Below are positions 31,901 through 40,922 of a DNA stretch of 64,000 bases, in pieces. The notes under the pieces are model-generated. The model was not told the origin of the DNA, did no database searches, and was given only the letters and a program-made list of their open reading frames with translations. A program made the translations under genes and the position numbers. Source of the DNA: Eutreptiella sp. 'Long Island Sound 2002' (Eukaryota; Euglenozoa; Euglenophyceae; Eutreptiales; Eutreptiaceae); assembly GCA_964036045.1 (NCBI GenBank), contig OZ038378.1, positions 25,533,935 through 25,597,934 of the forward strand. Direction: 5' to 3'. The first letter of the stretch is position 1; every line of letters begins with the position of its first letter.

Positions 31901-32304
31901 GGGTCTTCCGAATCCGATTCTTCGATGTCAACAGGGGGAACCGCAAAGCATTGCCGCCAGGGCTCTGCTATGATGCGGTTGACACACACGAAGTCCGTGG
32001 CGTCGGCCTGATCAAGGCCCCCATCCACATAGTGGAATTCCGTTTGCCATCTCTGGGGTGGCATGGGCTGTCCCTTAGCGTCCTGATAGACACTCTCTCC
32101 AGCCGGTAGGACGACCTTGTTTAAGGTCATGTTGGTCAATGAGGCTACCAAATGTCGAGTACTTTCCTCCTCGGTGCATCCCATAGGAACAACCAGCACT
32201 GCCTTGGAGCGGTCCTTGCGAATCTTCGCTATCGCTCTTGGAATGTCCAAACGGGGGCAATGGATCCACATCAATCCCTGATGCGGACCCCGTGCTTCTT
32301 CCAC
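28888..32304 (-). CDS. pol: Chromo-2 pol: Dam-like domain end, RT, RNase H, integrase
   Basis: There are 1138 codons. The start Met is not credible: the frame continues the protease ORF after a one-base shift near 32275-32300. Residues 1-45 are the second half of the Dam-like domain (WIHCP where Chromo-1 has WINPP, then AVLVVP). RT covers about 330-500, with VIDLKHGYHQM (D392) and FVDDVII (453-456). RNase H has TDASDY (D619), REKEAY, TDHQS and NTVADCLS. Integrase has a His pair, then CSVCEAC, and the D,D,E core: AMDVFSMP, SDRGPQF, GRAEVAG. The final 20 residues are out of frame because of the downstream slip. Chromo-3 is a close relative and reads through both regions in one frame. Confidence 0.92.
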   Translation of the reverse strand: MEEARGPHQGLMWIHCPRLDIPRAIAKIRKDRSKAVLVVPMGCTEEESTRHLVASLTNMTLNKVVLPAGESVYQDAKGQPMPPQRWQTEFHYVDGGLDQADATDFVCVNRIIAEPWRQCFAVPPVDIEESDSEDPLTEEEWDLVQGYMDQPFHDSGNQREGKGQDRAWWEVDSIVSGSYDGNTFVQRVLDHLSSQDEPIGGNPPTYGDLFRGKTRDGPLGHLGRPPEPKASGVATPQVSSVVQVPGKAKAESDDCPKIQALRARLKQKYGDTFFSGKPVFPPPVRGPYGEAKIRLKQDPRVYRHQEFALRGERKEAMEKILHDFIQRGWLEPCHSEWASPCFVVPKKVAGEWRLVVDYRGLNAQTQHDRYTLPLIEDMLQKQHRRRIFTVIDLKHGYHQMPLAEESRACTAMSTPLGPLQWKVMPMGVTNGNAAFQRMLENLLEPVRDCADPFVDDVIIASGDPSMSYEELLEAHQRDVTRVLDLLVRHKLTGSSDKATIAVSEVVFAGHVVGNGQRKPIPGKVAAIEHWEKPKTVSELGAYLGFCNYYSGYIKMYAEYAAPMTTMLKGNRDETKKGSKKALVWTPESDRAFEGMKQALLSAVGLHLVDPDRGFVLRTDASDYAIGAVLEQVLDNGRHVPVAFWSRVLAEGQRRTWTPREKEAYAIVMALRKWAGYIALHPVTVCTDHQSLQSWHKEHVDTPSGPASRRARWHETLAKFDLTVVYIPGKDNTVADCLSRWAYPASKGMQDISAHGDEAETAEAKRIIEMERLMEEEGAKCFVVMAADAPPASRVSRAVRVLAPDGAESDKHLFPESCLQDDWTDDYAKSEAFAAEYRAVTDPDDGQKWPKGLTEEDGKLYRNGKLLVPESPVLELCEAWHHHMLHPGVKKQALDMQRRFEIDHIVLYTAIKKVRKGCSVCEACNPDNRNGKGEAQWTPVPDQPMESVAMDVFSMPEVHIGKETFDCVVLCVDRHSGYVVAVPARKKGLLAKEVAVMMIRHWPTVFDITRTICSDRGPQFTGGWFKAMCSLMGIRHAKSVAYLSRSNGRAEVAGRQLFEKLRKIHITNPRRNWFEEMWPALEAHHDTPTPGGLSPHQILFGRDPLGRGLPLSGDGMAMDAKEFFARQERHPRAAREGAC

Positions 32305-33275
32305 GCGGAGTCCTGTGCGCTCCAGTACTTCTCACACACCCGAAGATGGGCGGAGGTTTCTGAAGAGAATACATCCAGGGCCAGATCCGAAGCTCCCAAG
32401 TCCGCGACAACTCGGCTCGCCACTTCCGGCCTTACGCCGTACTCCTGGTTTGTAGGACCAGTTGGCTCAGTGTCCAGCGCGGCCACTTCGAGCTGATTGC
32501 GTTCGGGGTGGATCCATTGGCATTCCACATGGTGCTCAGGTGACGAAAGCCACGAGAGTTGGTCGTCCTGGTACAGGGTCATGGAGGCCTGGGCCGGGAG
32601 GACGCCGGAGTCCGTCTCAATCATGAAGTCGTACCCGACGATCATGTCCCAGTCCATCTCGGCCTCGTAGAAGCGACCGTGCAGGAGGATTTCCTTGCCG
32701 AGGTCTGGGCGGCTCAGCTCACGATGGTTCACGAACTGCAGCCCGATGGCCGCTTCCTTCGTGCCACCCACCATGTACTGGCCGTTCGCCACCTTCAGCC
32801 TGACAGGTTTCCGACTGTCGGTCAGACACTCTGGTGGAAGTAGGCCAGCCTTGACCAAGCTGACTTGAGCTCCCGTGTCGACCAACACGTCGAAAACCTT
32901 TTCCACTTCCCCGCATAAGGCACGGACCTTAAGATGCAACTGCCGCTCGCGACCGACACGGCGCACGGCGTGCAAACTCAGGATCTCCGGCCGTTCCAGA
33001 AGCTCAACAAGCGACTGGTGCAGGTCGTGGACAATGGGCTCAGGCTGCCCATCTGCAGCATCCAGCTGCGGTCCGGGTGATCCTCCGATACTCTCGGATA
33101 GATCCTGTAGTACATCAAACACATTCTTGGTCGCGAAGGACGGACGGGTGCAAGGGTTCGTGCCTTCACTTGCCCTCGCCCCGCCTCCGCGACTGGGTGC
33201 CGGACCGGGCCTTCCGCCCGCGGCAGTCCCCTTGTGCTTATCGACTCCCGACTGGGATGGTTCGGCGCTTCCCAC
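32271..33275 (-). CDS. pol: Chromo-2 pol, 5' part: aspartic protease and first half of Dam-like domain
   Basis: The frame is in phase with gag and open from directly after the gag amber codon (33326). The Met at 33275 is just the first in-frame ATG. Residues 128-140 hold FDVLVDTGAQVSL, a standard retropepsin active site (D133). Flap and C-terminal strands follow (VRLKVANGQ, DWDMIVGYDF). Residues 290-334 begin the Dam-like domain (LALDVFSSE, a Trp/Lys-rich run) before the frame fails at 32271. The overlap with the next ORF is only 34 nt. Because Chromo-3 has no shift at this point, a mutation is more likely than programmed frameshifting. Confidence 0.88.
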   Translation of the reverse strand: MGSAEPSQSGVDKHKGTAAGGRPGPAPSRGGGARASEGTNPCTRPSFATKNVFDVLQDLSESIGGSPGPQLDAADGQPEPIVHDLHQSLVELLERPEILSLHAVRRVGRERQLHLKVRALCGEVEKVFDVLVDTGAQVSLVKAGLLPPECLTDSRKPVRLKVANGQYMVGGTKEAAIGLQFVNHRELSRPDLGKEILLHGRFYEAEMDWDMIVGYDFMIETDSGVLPAQASMTLYQDDQLSWLSSPEHHVECQWIHPERNQLEVAALDTEPTGPTNQEYGVRPEVASRVVADLGASDLALDVFSSETSAHLRVCEKYWSAQDSAWKKHGVRIRD

Positions 33276-33284
33276 GTCACCATC

Positions 33285-33332
33285 CTGCGACCGCCCTAGC
33301 TGGGGCCCTTGGCTGCAGGGGCTCCGCTAGGG
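33285..33332 (-). promoter_or_regulatory. Chromo-2 gag-pol amber readthrough site
   Basis: On the minus strand gag ends CCC-TAG (33329-33327), then CGG-AGC-CCC in the same frame as the protease. TAG-CGG matches the class of readthrough contexts with CGG after the stop known from plant RNA viruses. A GCCC...GGGC hairpin can form just downstream. The equivalent sites in Chromo-1 and Chromo-3 share TAG-NGG-AGC-C. Confidence 0.68.
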
Positions 33333-34400
33333 GGCGTCGGTTGTGGAAGAAGGGGTGTTCTCCTCCGCATCAACCTCGTTGATGCCCTTCTTCCTTCTTT
33401 CGCTGCGAGTAGGCATCTTGTCCTTGTCCTTGTTCTGGTTGTTCTGGTTGTTCTCCTTGTTCTTGTTGTCCGACCTGGGGACCCAGTTCCTCTTGATCTC
33501 CTGGATCTCCTTGGCCAACTCGGTCCCCACCGACGACATCAGCTTGGCCAGCTCGTCCTTGTCAACCTCCATTTTGGCTTCCCGGATACCCGCGGGCGCA
33601 CGCTTCTTCGACCCGTGCGCCTTCTTGTAAGCCTCCGTGTCGGCCTTGTGGACAGGGCATGTTCGGTGGTCATGGTTGAAGCCTTGCTTCCTCCCATAAC
33701 ACACGAAACAGCCCTGAGGGTGAGCTCGTATGAACTCCCCAAAGGACAGCGGAGGGTCGCCAATGCGGCGAGGGTCCCTCTTCTCCTGCTTCCTCCAACC
33801 CTGCTGCAGGGGCTTCCAGTTTCCTGGTTTGCTCCCCGCGCTCAGGTTCTTGGCCACGAAGGCACAAACGGCCACTTCGGCGGGCTCATCGTCGTCGTCA
33901 TCAACGACGAGAGTCTCATCGCCGCCGGCTCCCGCTGGGTCCATGGCAGCTTCCCCGCCAGGTCCCTCGCCAACGTAGTTGACGTCGCGGTCGCCGGGCC
34001 TCAACCCGCGGGTGTGGTGGAGGTTTCGGTACTCCTTGAGTACTTCCTCGCCAACCCACTCCAGGATCTCGTCGCAGCTCATCCGCGCCGGGATGGCCTG
34101 CAGACGGATGGTCTGGCCGCTCAACTCACACTCGTCAAGGCGCCACATCGCGGTCTTCTCGCGATCGCCAGAGACGGTGATGAGAAGAGCGTTCCGCAGG
34201 GAGTGCCGTTTGACATCCTGGGCCACGTTCTTCTTCGCCCAAGCCACCACGTTGGTATGATACTCTTTGGGGAGCATCATCTTGACCGTGTGGTTGGACT
34301 TGGCCCGCTTGGATTCCTCCTTGGTTACCCTCTCGATCCATGCTTCCGGCAGCATGGAGAGCAGGCGAGCCTGCTCGTCACCCTCGTTCCAATCCTCCAC
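33327..34400 (-). CDS. gag: Chromo-2 gag, C-terminal part with zinc knuckle
   Basis: This part is in the same frame as the upstream gag ORF, from which it is separated only by a TGA at 34430-34428. The relative Chromo-3 has a sense codon there, so the TGA is a nonsense mutation. It contains the end of the capsid region (VEDWNEGDEQ, then a charged helix), an acidic run of six Asp, and a knuckle CFVC-x8-H-x4-C with a longer loop than the usual x4. A Lys/Asn-rich tail ends at the amber codon. The same CxVCYG knuckle occurs in Chromo-3. It probably binds genomic RNA during packaging. Confidence 0.88.
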   Translation of the reverse strand: MEDWNEGDEQARLLSMLPEAWIERVTKEESKRAKSNHTVKMMLPKEYHTNVVAWAKKNVAQDVKRHSLRNALLITVSGDREKTAMWRLDECELSGQTIRLQAIPARMSCDEILEWVGEEVLKEYRNLHHTRGLRPGDRDVNYVGEGPGGEAAMDPAGAGGDETLVVDDDDDEPAEVAVCAFVAKNLSAGSKPGNWKPLQQGWRKQEKRDPRRIGDPPLSFGEFIRAHPQGCFVCYGRKQGFNHDHRTCPVHKADTEAYKKAHGSKKRAPAGIREAKMEVDKDELAKLMSSVGTELAKEIQEIKRNWVPRSDNKNKENNQNNQNKDKDKMPTRSERRKKGINEVDAEENTPSSTTDAP

Positions 34401-34427
34401 GTTGCGGCGGTGGAGGGTGTATTTCCC

Positions 34428-37400
34428 TCAGAAGTCCCGCCAATCCCGCAGGCGGATCTCCCGTCCATCATGCTCAAGCTTGATGGACTTCCACCGCTTG
34501 GCAGCCACCTGCGGACCGTCCACCCGCTCCTGCTCGTTGAGCCACTTCTTGGCTTCCTTGAGGGTCTTGATTTTCCCCTCCTTGGTCGCCATGAAGTATA
34601 GCTCGCCGAGCACTTCCGGCAGGCGGTACCGGAAGCGTCTGAAGACATATCTCTCCACATCCGCGGGAGGTAGGTCTTCAGTGACGGTCAGCCCCCAATC
34701 GTCCAGCTTCTCCAAGAAGCGGTAGAGGTTGAGGGGGTTGCCGTCGTACATGGGGGGCTTGATGTCCTTCAAGTCTTCCCACACGGCGGCATCCGCGGCC
34801 TTAGAGACCATGAACGCCGGCCGCGAGGTCGACCGAGGTTCCCATCGGCCTCGCCCACGGACTCTCACGGCCGCCACGTCCATCTCCTCCATGGAATCCC
34901 TGTGGCTACGCCGCGGGTCCTCCATGTACGCTGAACCTAGACCTAGTTCACGCCGTATTCCTTCCATGTACGCATCCTCGGCACGGCGCCGGCGGCTGCG
35001 TTCAGCGGCCTCCCGTCGTACACCACGCGGCGGGCTGATGTCGAACTCCTCCAGGTCCAGGTCCAGGTCCTCACCTTCGCCGACATCCCACTCCACGTCT
35101 CCTCTGGGGACCTCATCCCTGAGTCCACCATAACGTCCTCCAGCCATTGGAATTGGCACCGGGGCTGGTGCCGGGCGTCGGGGGCGTACAGGCGTCTGCG
35201 GGGGAGCACGGCGGTTGTGGTAGTCCGAGCTGAGCCACTCATCGCGCCAATCCTCACTGCCACTGCCGGGCGGCACGCGCTCGTTGCGGCGGCCCGCGCT
35301 GTGGTGAGAGGGGGCGGTGAGAGAGGGGGCACTGGCGCTGGGGCGAATCCTGGGGGCTCCGCCGGGGGCGTGGGGTCTGCCTGGACCTGGTCCGGGTCCC
35401 CAGCCGTCGTCCGACGAGCCAGACTCCAGGGGTGGGTGGTCGCTGCCGACGCTCCCACGGGCTTCCAGCGCGTCCAGCCTCTGCTGCAGGCCGCTGACGA
35501 CGTTGGTCAGCGACTTGGTCTCGGCCCTGGCGATGTCCAGCTCCTTCTGCGCGCGCGCGGCGACTCTGGAGATGCGAGCCATCTCGCCCTTGCCCGTGTC
35601 TACCTCCAGCTCGAGCAACTGGACTCTCCTGCGGAGGTAGACAATCCACCGCCAGGTGGTATCCGGGTCGTCGTTCCCTGGTGGGTCGTCGGGGTCCCCA
35701 GGGGGTCCTCCAGGAGGGCCTCCGCCGGGTCCGCCCGGTCCAGGGGGTCCTCCCCCGCCCGGTGGTCCGCCTCCAGGGGGTCTACTTGGTGGGCGTCCTC
35801 CAGGGGGTCCTGATGGTCCTCTGCCAGGGGGTCCCGGTGGGTCTCCGCCGGGTCGCCTCGGTGGGTCCGAGGATGGACGCTTCTTCGTGATGCCGAAGTC
35901 CATGTCGTCATCCTCGTCCATGTCGCCCCACCTGGGCGTCTCGGTCTCGGAAGACTCCGAGCTCCGGTAGGGAGGAGGGAGATCCTCATCCTCACCTTCC
36001 GGCTCCATGGGGACGTCTCCGCCTCCTCCGCCCGTCCAAGCCACCACTTGGCGATGTCGGCGGCCTCGTTCATCCCCGTCACTGGCGGTGAAGAAGGGGT
36101 CACTGTCGTGGGGGTGTCCACCCGCTGGCCTCCGCGGCCTCTCGGGGGTCTTCCCCTTGCCCTTCCTCCGTCGATGGGCGGTGGGGCCACTGCTTCCACT
36201 GCTGCCCGTGTCCGCCTCATCCAGCGTCATCCTGGAGGAGGCGTCCCCTTCGAAGAGCTTTCGAAGGGTCTCCACTCGTGATCCTCCCGGGGGAGTCTCG
36301 CGGCGGAGTTTGGCCTCTGCCTCCTCCATTGCGGCGGCGGTGGCTGCGGCAGCCCGCACTTCGGCTTCTTCCCGAGCACGAGCCGCCTCGGCTTCCCGGG
36401 CCTGCTGCAGCCGCGCCTTCTGCGCCTCCAACGCCGCCAGCTCCGCCTCCGTCTTGGCCTTCTCCTCAGCGACCTTCCGTCGCGCGGCCTCGATGGTGTC
36501 CTTCTTGGCGGCGTCCGCCTGGGCCTTAGCCGTCGCTTCGGCGTGAGCCCTTTCCTCCGCCTCCTTCTTTGCCCTCTCTTGGGCAGGCGCCTCTTCCAGC
36601 GCTCTCACCTCGGCCTCCCTGCAGGCAATGGCCTCCTGCGTCAGGCGGGCTTCCTCGTCGGCTGCAGCCAACTCACCGTTGACCTGGGCAGTCGCTGCCC
36701 CATGGGCGGCTACGGCCGTGAGTCCGGCTGCAATGGCCGCCACGGTCCGGGCGTGGATGGCCATGCCATGCGCCCACTCCGCAGCCTCCTCCTCGGCGAT
36801 GCCGACGGCGCCCCCCACGGCAGCGCTGTGCTGCCTGGCCCGTTGCCGGACAACCCGAAGGTTGCAGGGCACCCCACAGACGCGCTCACAGGCGCGCGCC
36901 ACGTCCCTGTCGGGAGCGACGCCGCTGCTGGAGCTGGCCTGGTCGGCCGGCATCCTCCCGCGGTGGGCCGACTCCACGTCGCTGCTGGGGCCTGCTGGGG
37001 CCTGCTGGGGCCTCATGAGCAGCTGACGGGGCTTGGCCTTGGTCTGCCTGGCGACTTGGATGAAGTCGCCGAGGGTGGCGTGGCCGGGGTGATGACCACC
37101 ATTGGCCCGTTGGGGACTGGGGGCTGGGGTTCCGCCCTTGGCGCCTTGGGCGGCTTCGGCGGCCAGGGACTCCTGGTACTCCCGCCACTTCCGGTCCCTC
37201 TTCCTGTCCCCGGCGGACCGCTTCTCCTTCCCCGGAGACGCGCTGCTGCTGCCCTGCAGCCTGCGCTCGCTCCCCTGTTCCGGGAAGTTCGTCTCGATCA
37301 TGTCCCACATGGAGACATTGATCGAGGCGCCCGACGGGTACACGTTGGGCTCCTCGTCCTCCTCAATCCCGTCGGGACGCAGGCCTTCGCCGGGCCTGTC

Positions 37401-37652
37401 CGGCCGGGTCCACGTCCTCCAGCGCTTGCGGCGGAAGCGGTACTCGTACCCTTCCGCCCGCAGCCACTCCTCCACTGCCCGCAGGCGGTCCTCCCCCATG
37501 TCCTCGCGGAGCTCGAAGCTCCCGGGCATGCCGCCTTCGCACTGGGGGTGGCTGTGGCGGTAGTGCTGGTCCCAAGCCAACGCACGCAGCAGGCGCGCTG
37601 CATGGGGGTGGGGCCGCGGCCACAACCTGCCCGCTTCCTGCCAATTCACCAT
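34428..37652 (-). CDS. gag: Chromo-2 gag, N-terminal part
   Basis: There are 1074 codons from ATG 37652. Features in order: an N-terminal domain near 37300-37650; a short Cys motif CERVCGVPCNLR near 36850-36900, which Chromo-3 shares as CERRCRKACNLR; a long Ala/Glu/Lys-rich coiled-coil-like helix (about 36300-36650); a Gly/Pro-rich collagen-like block (about 35690-35870); and the start of the capsid region (PPMYDGNPLNLYRF, about 34720-34760). It ends at the TGA described for the downstream part. With that part it is about 1440 codons, which is very large for a Ty3/gypsy Gag. The coiled coil and collagen-like block are additions whose role is unknown. Confidence 0.85.
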   Translation of the reverse strand: MVNWQEAGRLWPRPHPHAARLLRALAWDQHYRHSHPQCEGGMPGSFELREDMGEDRLRAVEEWLRAEGYEYRFRRKRWRTWTRPDRPGEGLRPDGIEEDEEPNVYPSGASINVSMWDMIETNFPEQGSERRLQGSSSASPGKEKRSAGDRKRDRKWREYQESLAAEAAQGAKGGTPAPSPQRANGGHHPGHATLGDFIQVARQTKAKPRQLLMRPQQAPAGPSSDVESAHRGRMPADQASSSSGVAPDRDVARACERVCGVPCNLRVVRQRARQHSAAVGGAVGIAEEEAAEWAHGMAIHARTVAAIAAGLTAVAAHGAATAQVNGELAAADEEARLTQEAIACREAEVRALEEAPAQERAKKEAEERAHAEATAKAQADAAKKDTIEAARRKVAEEKAKTEAELAALEAQKARLQQAREAEAARAREEAEVRAAAATAAAMEEAEAKLRRETPPGGSRVETLRKLFEGDASSRMTLDEADTGSSGSSGPTAHRRRKGKGKTPERPRRPAGGHPHDSDPFFTASDGDERGRRHRQVVAWTGGGGGDVPMEPEGEDEDLPPPYRSSESSETETPRWGDMDEDDDMDFGITKKRPSSDPPRRPGGDPPGPPGRGPSGPPGGRPPSRPPGGGPPGGGGPPGPGGPGGGPPGGPPGDPDDPPGNDDPDTTWRWIVYLRRRVQLLELEVDTGKGEMARISRVAARAQKELDIARAETKSLTNVVSGLQQRLDALEARGSVGSDHPPLESGSSDDGWGPGPGPGRPHAPGGAPRIRPSASAPSLTAPSHHSAGRRNERVPPGSGSEDWRDEWLSSDYHNRRAPPQTPVRPRRPAPAPVPIPMAGGRYGGLRDEVPRGDVEWDVGEGEDLDLDLEEFDISPPRGVRREAAERSRRRRAEDAYMEGIRRELGLGSAYMEDPRRSHRDSMEEMDVAAVRVRGRGRWEPRSTSRPAFMVSKAADAAVWEDLKDIKPPMYDGNPLNLYRFLEKLDDWGLTVTEDLPPADVERYVFRRFRYRLPEVLGELYFMATKEGKIKTLKEAKKWLNEQERVDGPQVAAKRWKSIKLEHDGREIRLRDWRDF

Positions 37653-38079
37653 CGCAGTGGGGGCTTAGTTGGTCTTGAGGTCCTTGGTATGCACTCGTTC
37701 AACTCAACGAACTGGTGGTGGTTGTTGAGGCGGGTGCTGCAGCACTGGACTGGGCGTGCGCTGGTGCTGGTCAGCCGGTGGTTGTGGAAGTGGTTGACGC
37801 GGCCTTGCTGGTCGGCCGATGGGTCTGGTCTGTCCACTTCCTTCACGGTCGCGGCGCGGTCAGGGCGATGCTCTGGACGGCGCTGCGGGCTCCGTGACGA
37901 ACTCGGCGCTGTCGCTGGGCGGCGCTGCGAGCCGCTGCGCTGCGCTGCGAGGTGCTGCGCTGCGCTGCGAGCTGCGAGCTGCGAGCTGCGAGCTGCGAGC
38001 TGCTGCGCCGCGCTGCTCGGGGTTGGTGGCCCCGAGTGGCACGCGAGGGCTGGGTAACCCTGCGGCGGTGAAACGCTTT
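37653..38079 (-). other. Chromo-2 5' leader with short GC-rich tandem repeats
   Basis: This is the non-coding leader between the 5' LTR and the gag ATG. On the + strand at about 37920-38010 a run of GCTGCGAG-type units repeats, including a near-perfect CTGCGAG array. The LTR-adjacent 11 bases (38079-38069) are the candidate self-priming site. Confidence 0.7.
38069..38079 (-). other. Chromo-2 candidate self-priming primer site
   Basis: On the minus strand the bases after the 5' LTR are AAAGCGTTTCA, with no TGG and no match to a tRNA 3' end that I recognise. They are perfectly complementary over 11 nt to TGAAACGCTTT in the 5' LTR (38203-38193), about 115 nt before the LTR end. Tf1-type chromoviruses prime with 11 nt from the 5' end of their own RNA. 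Confidence 0.5.
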
Positions 38080-40918
38080 TGACGCGTTCCCGTCGGGGGC
38101 CAGCCACGGGACGCTGCGGTGGACACGCGCAAGTGAGCAGGCAGGCAAAGCACTACGCTCACAGGGGCATCAATGCGCTCATGTCATGTGACAAAGCGTT
38201 TCAGGATCCTTGCCACTCTGCAACAAGGGAACGAAAGTATGTACAGCAACACATCAGGATATGTACACATGGGGATAGGACTGGACTGGGATAAGGGCAT
38301 CACAGGACAATAGACACTCTATCCTAACTTATATCCCAATCCCAGGTCCGACCCTCTCAGTGGCTGGTGGGGGCGGGGGCTCAAACACAACCCATGCCCT
38401 GCTCAGTCCGGACCCTGAAATCCTGCCAATGGGGGAGGTGTCGCGCCTAACCACAGGCGAGTTCCTGGAAACCAAGCTGGTCCAAGGCCAACCGACAGTC
38501 GCTCCCTATGCTCCCTCAACAGCAGGTCCCAACTCTGCTCTGAACAAGAGATATGGCCCCGCCATTATCCCTCAGGAGTTGGTAGCTGAAAATGGGCTGT
38601 TTCAGCCGAAACTGATATTAGCTTCAAAATCTCCAGAATTGACCCCTCGTCCGGACCTGCCAGAGGTAGCGACGAGGCAACTGACCCTATGCGCTTCGCA
38701 TACGAACTCCCTGGAGCCCTCACCCAACCTGGTTCCCTCTCAGGTCCCGGCATCAGGGCACCACGGGTTCGTCACGTGGGGTCATGATTGCCAAAATGGC
38801 AAAATCGGCCGTCTCGGGCGACCGTCCAGGGTAGGAAATCTTGGCGACATTGACGCGCCAAGCCTTGATTCACAACCCTTGATATCCCCTTTGGTCCCAT
38901 GCCCTGGGTTATCGCTTGCTGTCACGCCGGCTGCTTACTGTTCACCGATGGGGTGACCACACGGACGGGGCAGAAAGCAACATGCGGTGCAAAGGTGGGG
39001 ATCGTGGATCGCACCAAAAGTTGAATAACTCCGGATGAGCCGAAGGAGCAAATACGAAACCCAAGGGCGTTCAACCCTTGGTCATATGCTACAATATGCG
39101 CCCTCTGCCAGATCCCGTGCCCCATGGAGATATGGTAATTCCAATATGGCATACCGTGGCAAAAACAGCGAAATTTGGCCAAAACGGCCCGCACTCATGA
39201 TTCCATATCTCCATGGCCACGGCGAGAATTCTTTCAACCAAAGATGCGATAGACACATGGGACTCAGGTCCCAATCTATGCCACTTGCCATCCCTCATGG
39301 TCGCCTCTAGCTATTTTTCCCATTGGAGGGAAACTGACACACGTATGGGGCAGAATGGCAACATACCACAAATTGGGTGACACACAACTCTCCCATCAAG
39401 AGGAGAGGCCGCATGGGGAAACACCCCATTCGACGTGGGCTTATGTGCCCTCTCCGAATTGCCCTTACCCTTGGTCAAATGGCGCACGCAATCTCGGGGG
39501 TGAAATCAGGGGGAGAAGGAGTTTGTGGCCATTTTGGGCAAAACGGCCAAAATTCACCCAAAAGCGGTCCCTCCAAATATCGTATCTCCGTAACGCAAGA
39601 GAAAGGAGCCTCGGGCTATTGCATGGATGTAAACAGAAGCTTTGCTTCCCTTTTGCAAAAAGGGTTGAGGTTCAAAGCACAATGAAAGCATTTTTAACAC
39701 CTCAATCCTTGAAGCACACTATTTATGGGAAAAAGTGCATATATCGGCGATATTGGCATGAACATATCCTTGGGACCTTGAGGAGCAAAAATATGAGTAA
39801 ACACTTTTGGAGTAGGCCCATAGTAGGTGCTTTCAAATATGCACCCTATGGTTAGATTGTCTCCGCCCACTCGTGTCATTAGTGCTTGCATTTGAGCGCG
39901 TGTGCACAGAGGCAATGTGGCACGCGTGCTCACAAGGCGAAATTATATAAAATAGAAGACAAGGTTGTAAAAATCAACCAAGCCATCCACGATGTCCTCC
40001 GTGGTCTCTACTTTACATATTGCCTTGGTTGGAGGCTCAACTCCTCATAAGCTTCGAGTACGAGCCTCGGGGGTTTGGCCATTTTGGCCTAATTTTCGAC
40101 CAAAACTTGCCCTCTTTTGAAAATAGAGTTTTGGTACGCATTGAATTGCGTGGAGCCATCGTTGAGTTGGCTCGTAGAACGAAAATGGCCTCGGGCTTTT
40201 GGTCTTGTGAGCATTGTGTTCGGTCATTAAAGTTCATGCTCACAAGGCCACAAAGTTAGCGTTTGCGCACGCAAACGACTTGGGTTTGCGAAACCCATAG
40301 GCTGCCTAAAACACCGCCATTGCCCGCTTCCCTAAGCAAGATGATATGCCCGCGTGAAAGGGGCATGGATGAGAGACATAGGGGGGAGACGTAGGGTTCC
40401 GTGCGAACTCTTGGTCCTTGAGAAGCATGAGTTCGCACGATCGACGGAAAGCCTTGCGCGCTGATTTTCTCGAAAACGCAACGGCGAAAAATTCTGGTGA
40501 ACACACCAGATGAAAGTACATTAAATACCCTCTAGATTCAGCCCTTAAGTTCTCTTAGAACCTCACAGGTACTCGAGAAAAGTCAATCACAAAACTCGCC
40601 ACGGAGAAGCGACGAAGGCGCGAGAACAGGCGACATCAGGCGGCGATTTCACGACAATTAGAATTCGCGGTAGAAATCGGGTATTTCACCGATTTCTGCC
40701 CGAAAATCGATCAAGACAATAAAATCACGGTAATTCTACATCGATTTATTGGTTAGAAATCGGATTCCAGATTTCACAGGTTAGAGAACAGGGACAGCCG
40801 GTGTCAACGGCTTCCGCACGGCTGTGACGGCTCGCAGGCCTCTGGGCCATGGGCCATAACGGGTGTGACGGCTCACAGGCCTCCGGGCCATGGGCCATAG
40901 GTTCTGGGTACCGCTTCA
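38080..40918 (-). repeat. Chromo-2 5' LTR (2.84 kb)
   Basis: This is the direct repeat partner of 23999-26844. It holds the 11-nt complement (38193-38203) of the primer site; the 3' LTR copy has one mismatch there. No clear TATA box is seen upstream of that point. Confidence 0.93.
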
Positions 40919-40922
40919 AGAT

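Larger units (their letters stand above)
23999..40918 (-). mobile_element. Chromo-2: Ty3/gypsy chromovirus with very long LTRs
   Basis: The element is 16,920 bp: LTRs at 23999-26844 and 38080-40918, internal region 26845-38079. On the minus strand the LTR reads TGAAGCGG...GCGTCA. AGAT is duplicated (23995-23998 and 40919-40922). A purine tract AAGGAGGGGGG adjoins the 3' LTR. Order is gag, amber codon, protease, Dam-like domain, RT, RNase H, integrase, chromodomain. LTR copies differ by scattered changes, more than in Chromo-1, so it is somewhat older. It carries one nonsense codon in gag and two frameshifts in pol. There is no tRNA-type primer site; an 11-nt self-complementary site is present instead. 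Confidence 0.95.

Noticed and set aside
32271-32304. Programmed frameshift between protease and RT in Chromo-2
   Set aside because: The close relative Chromo-3 reads through the same point in one frame, so a mutation is more likely.
33309-38057. Long + strand ORFs (33309-34601, 36543-38057) opposite Chromo-2 gag
   Set aside because: They are antisense to gag, have no recognisable domain and are explained by high GC content.
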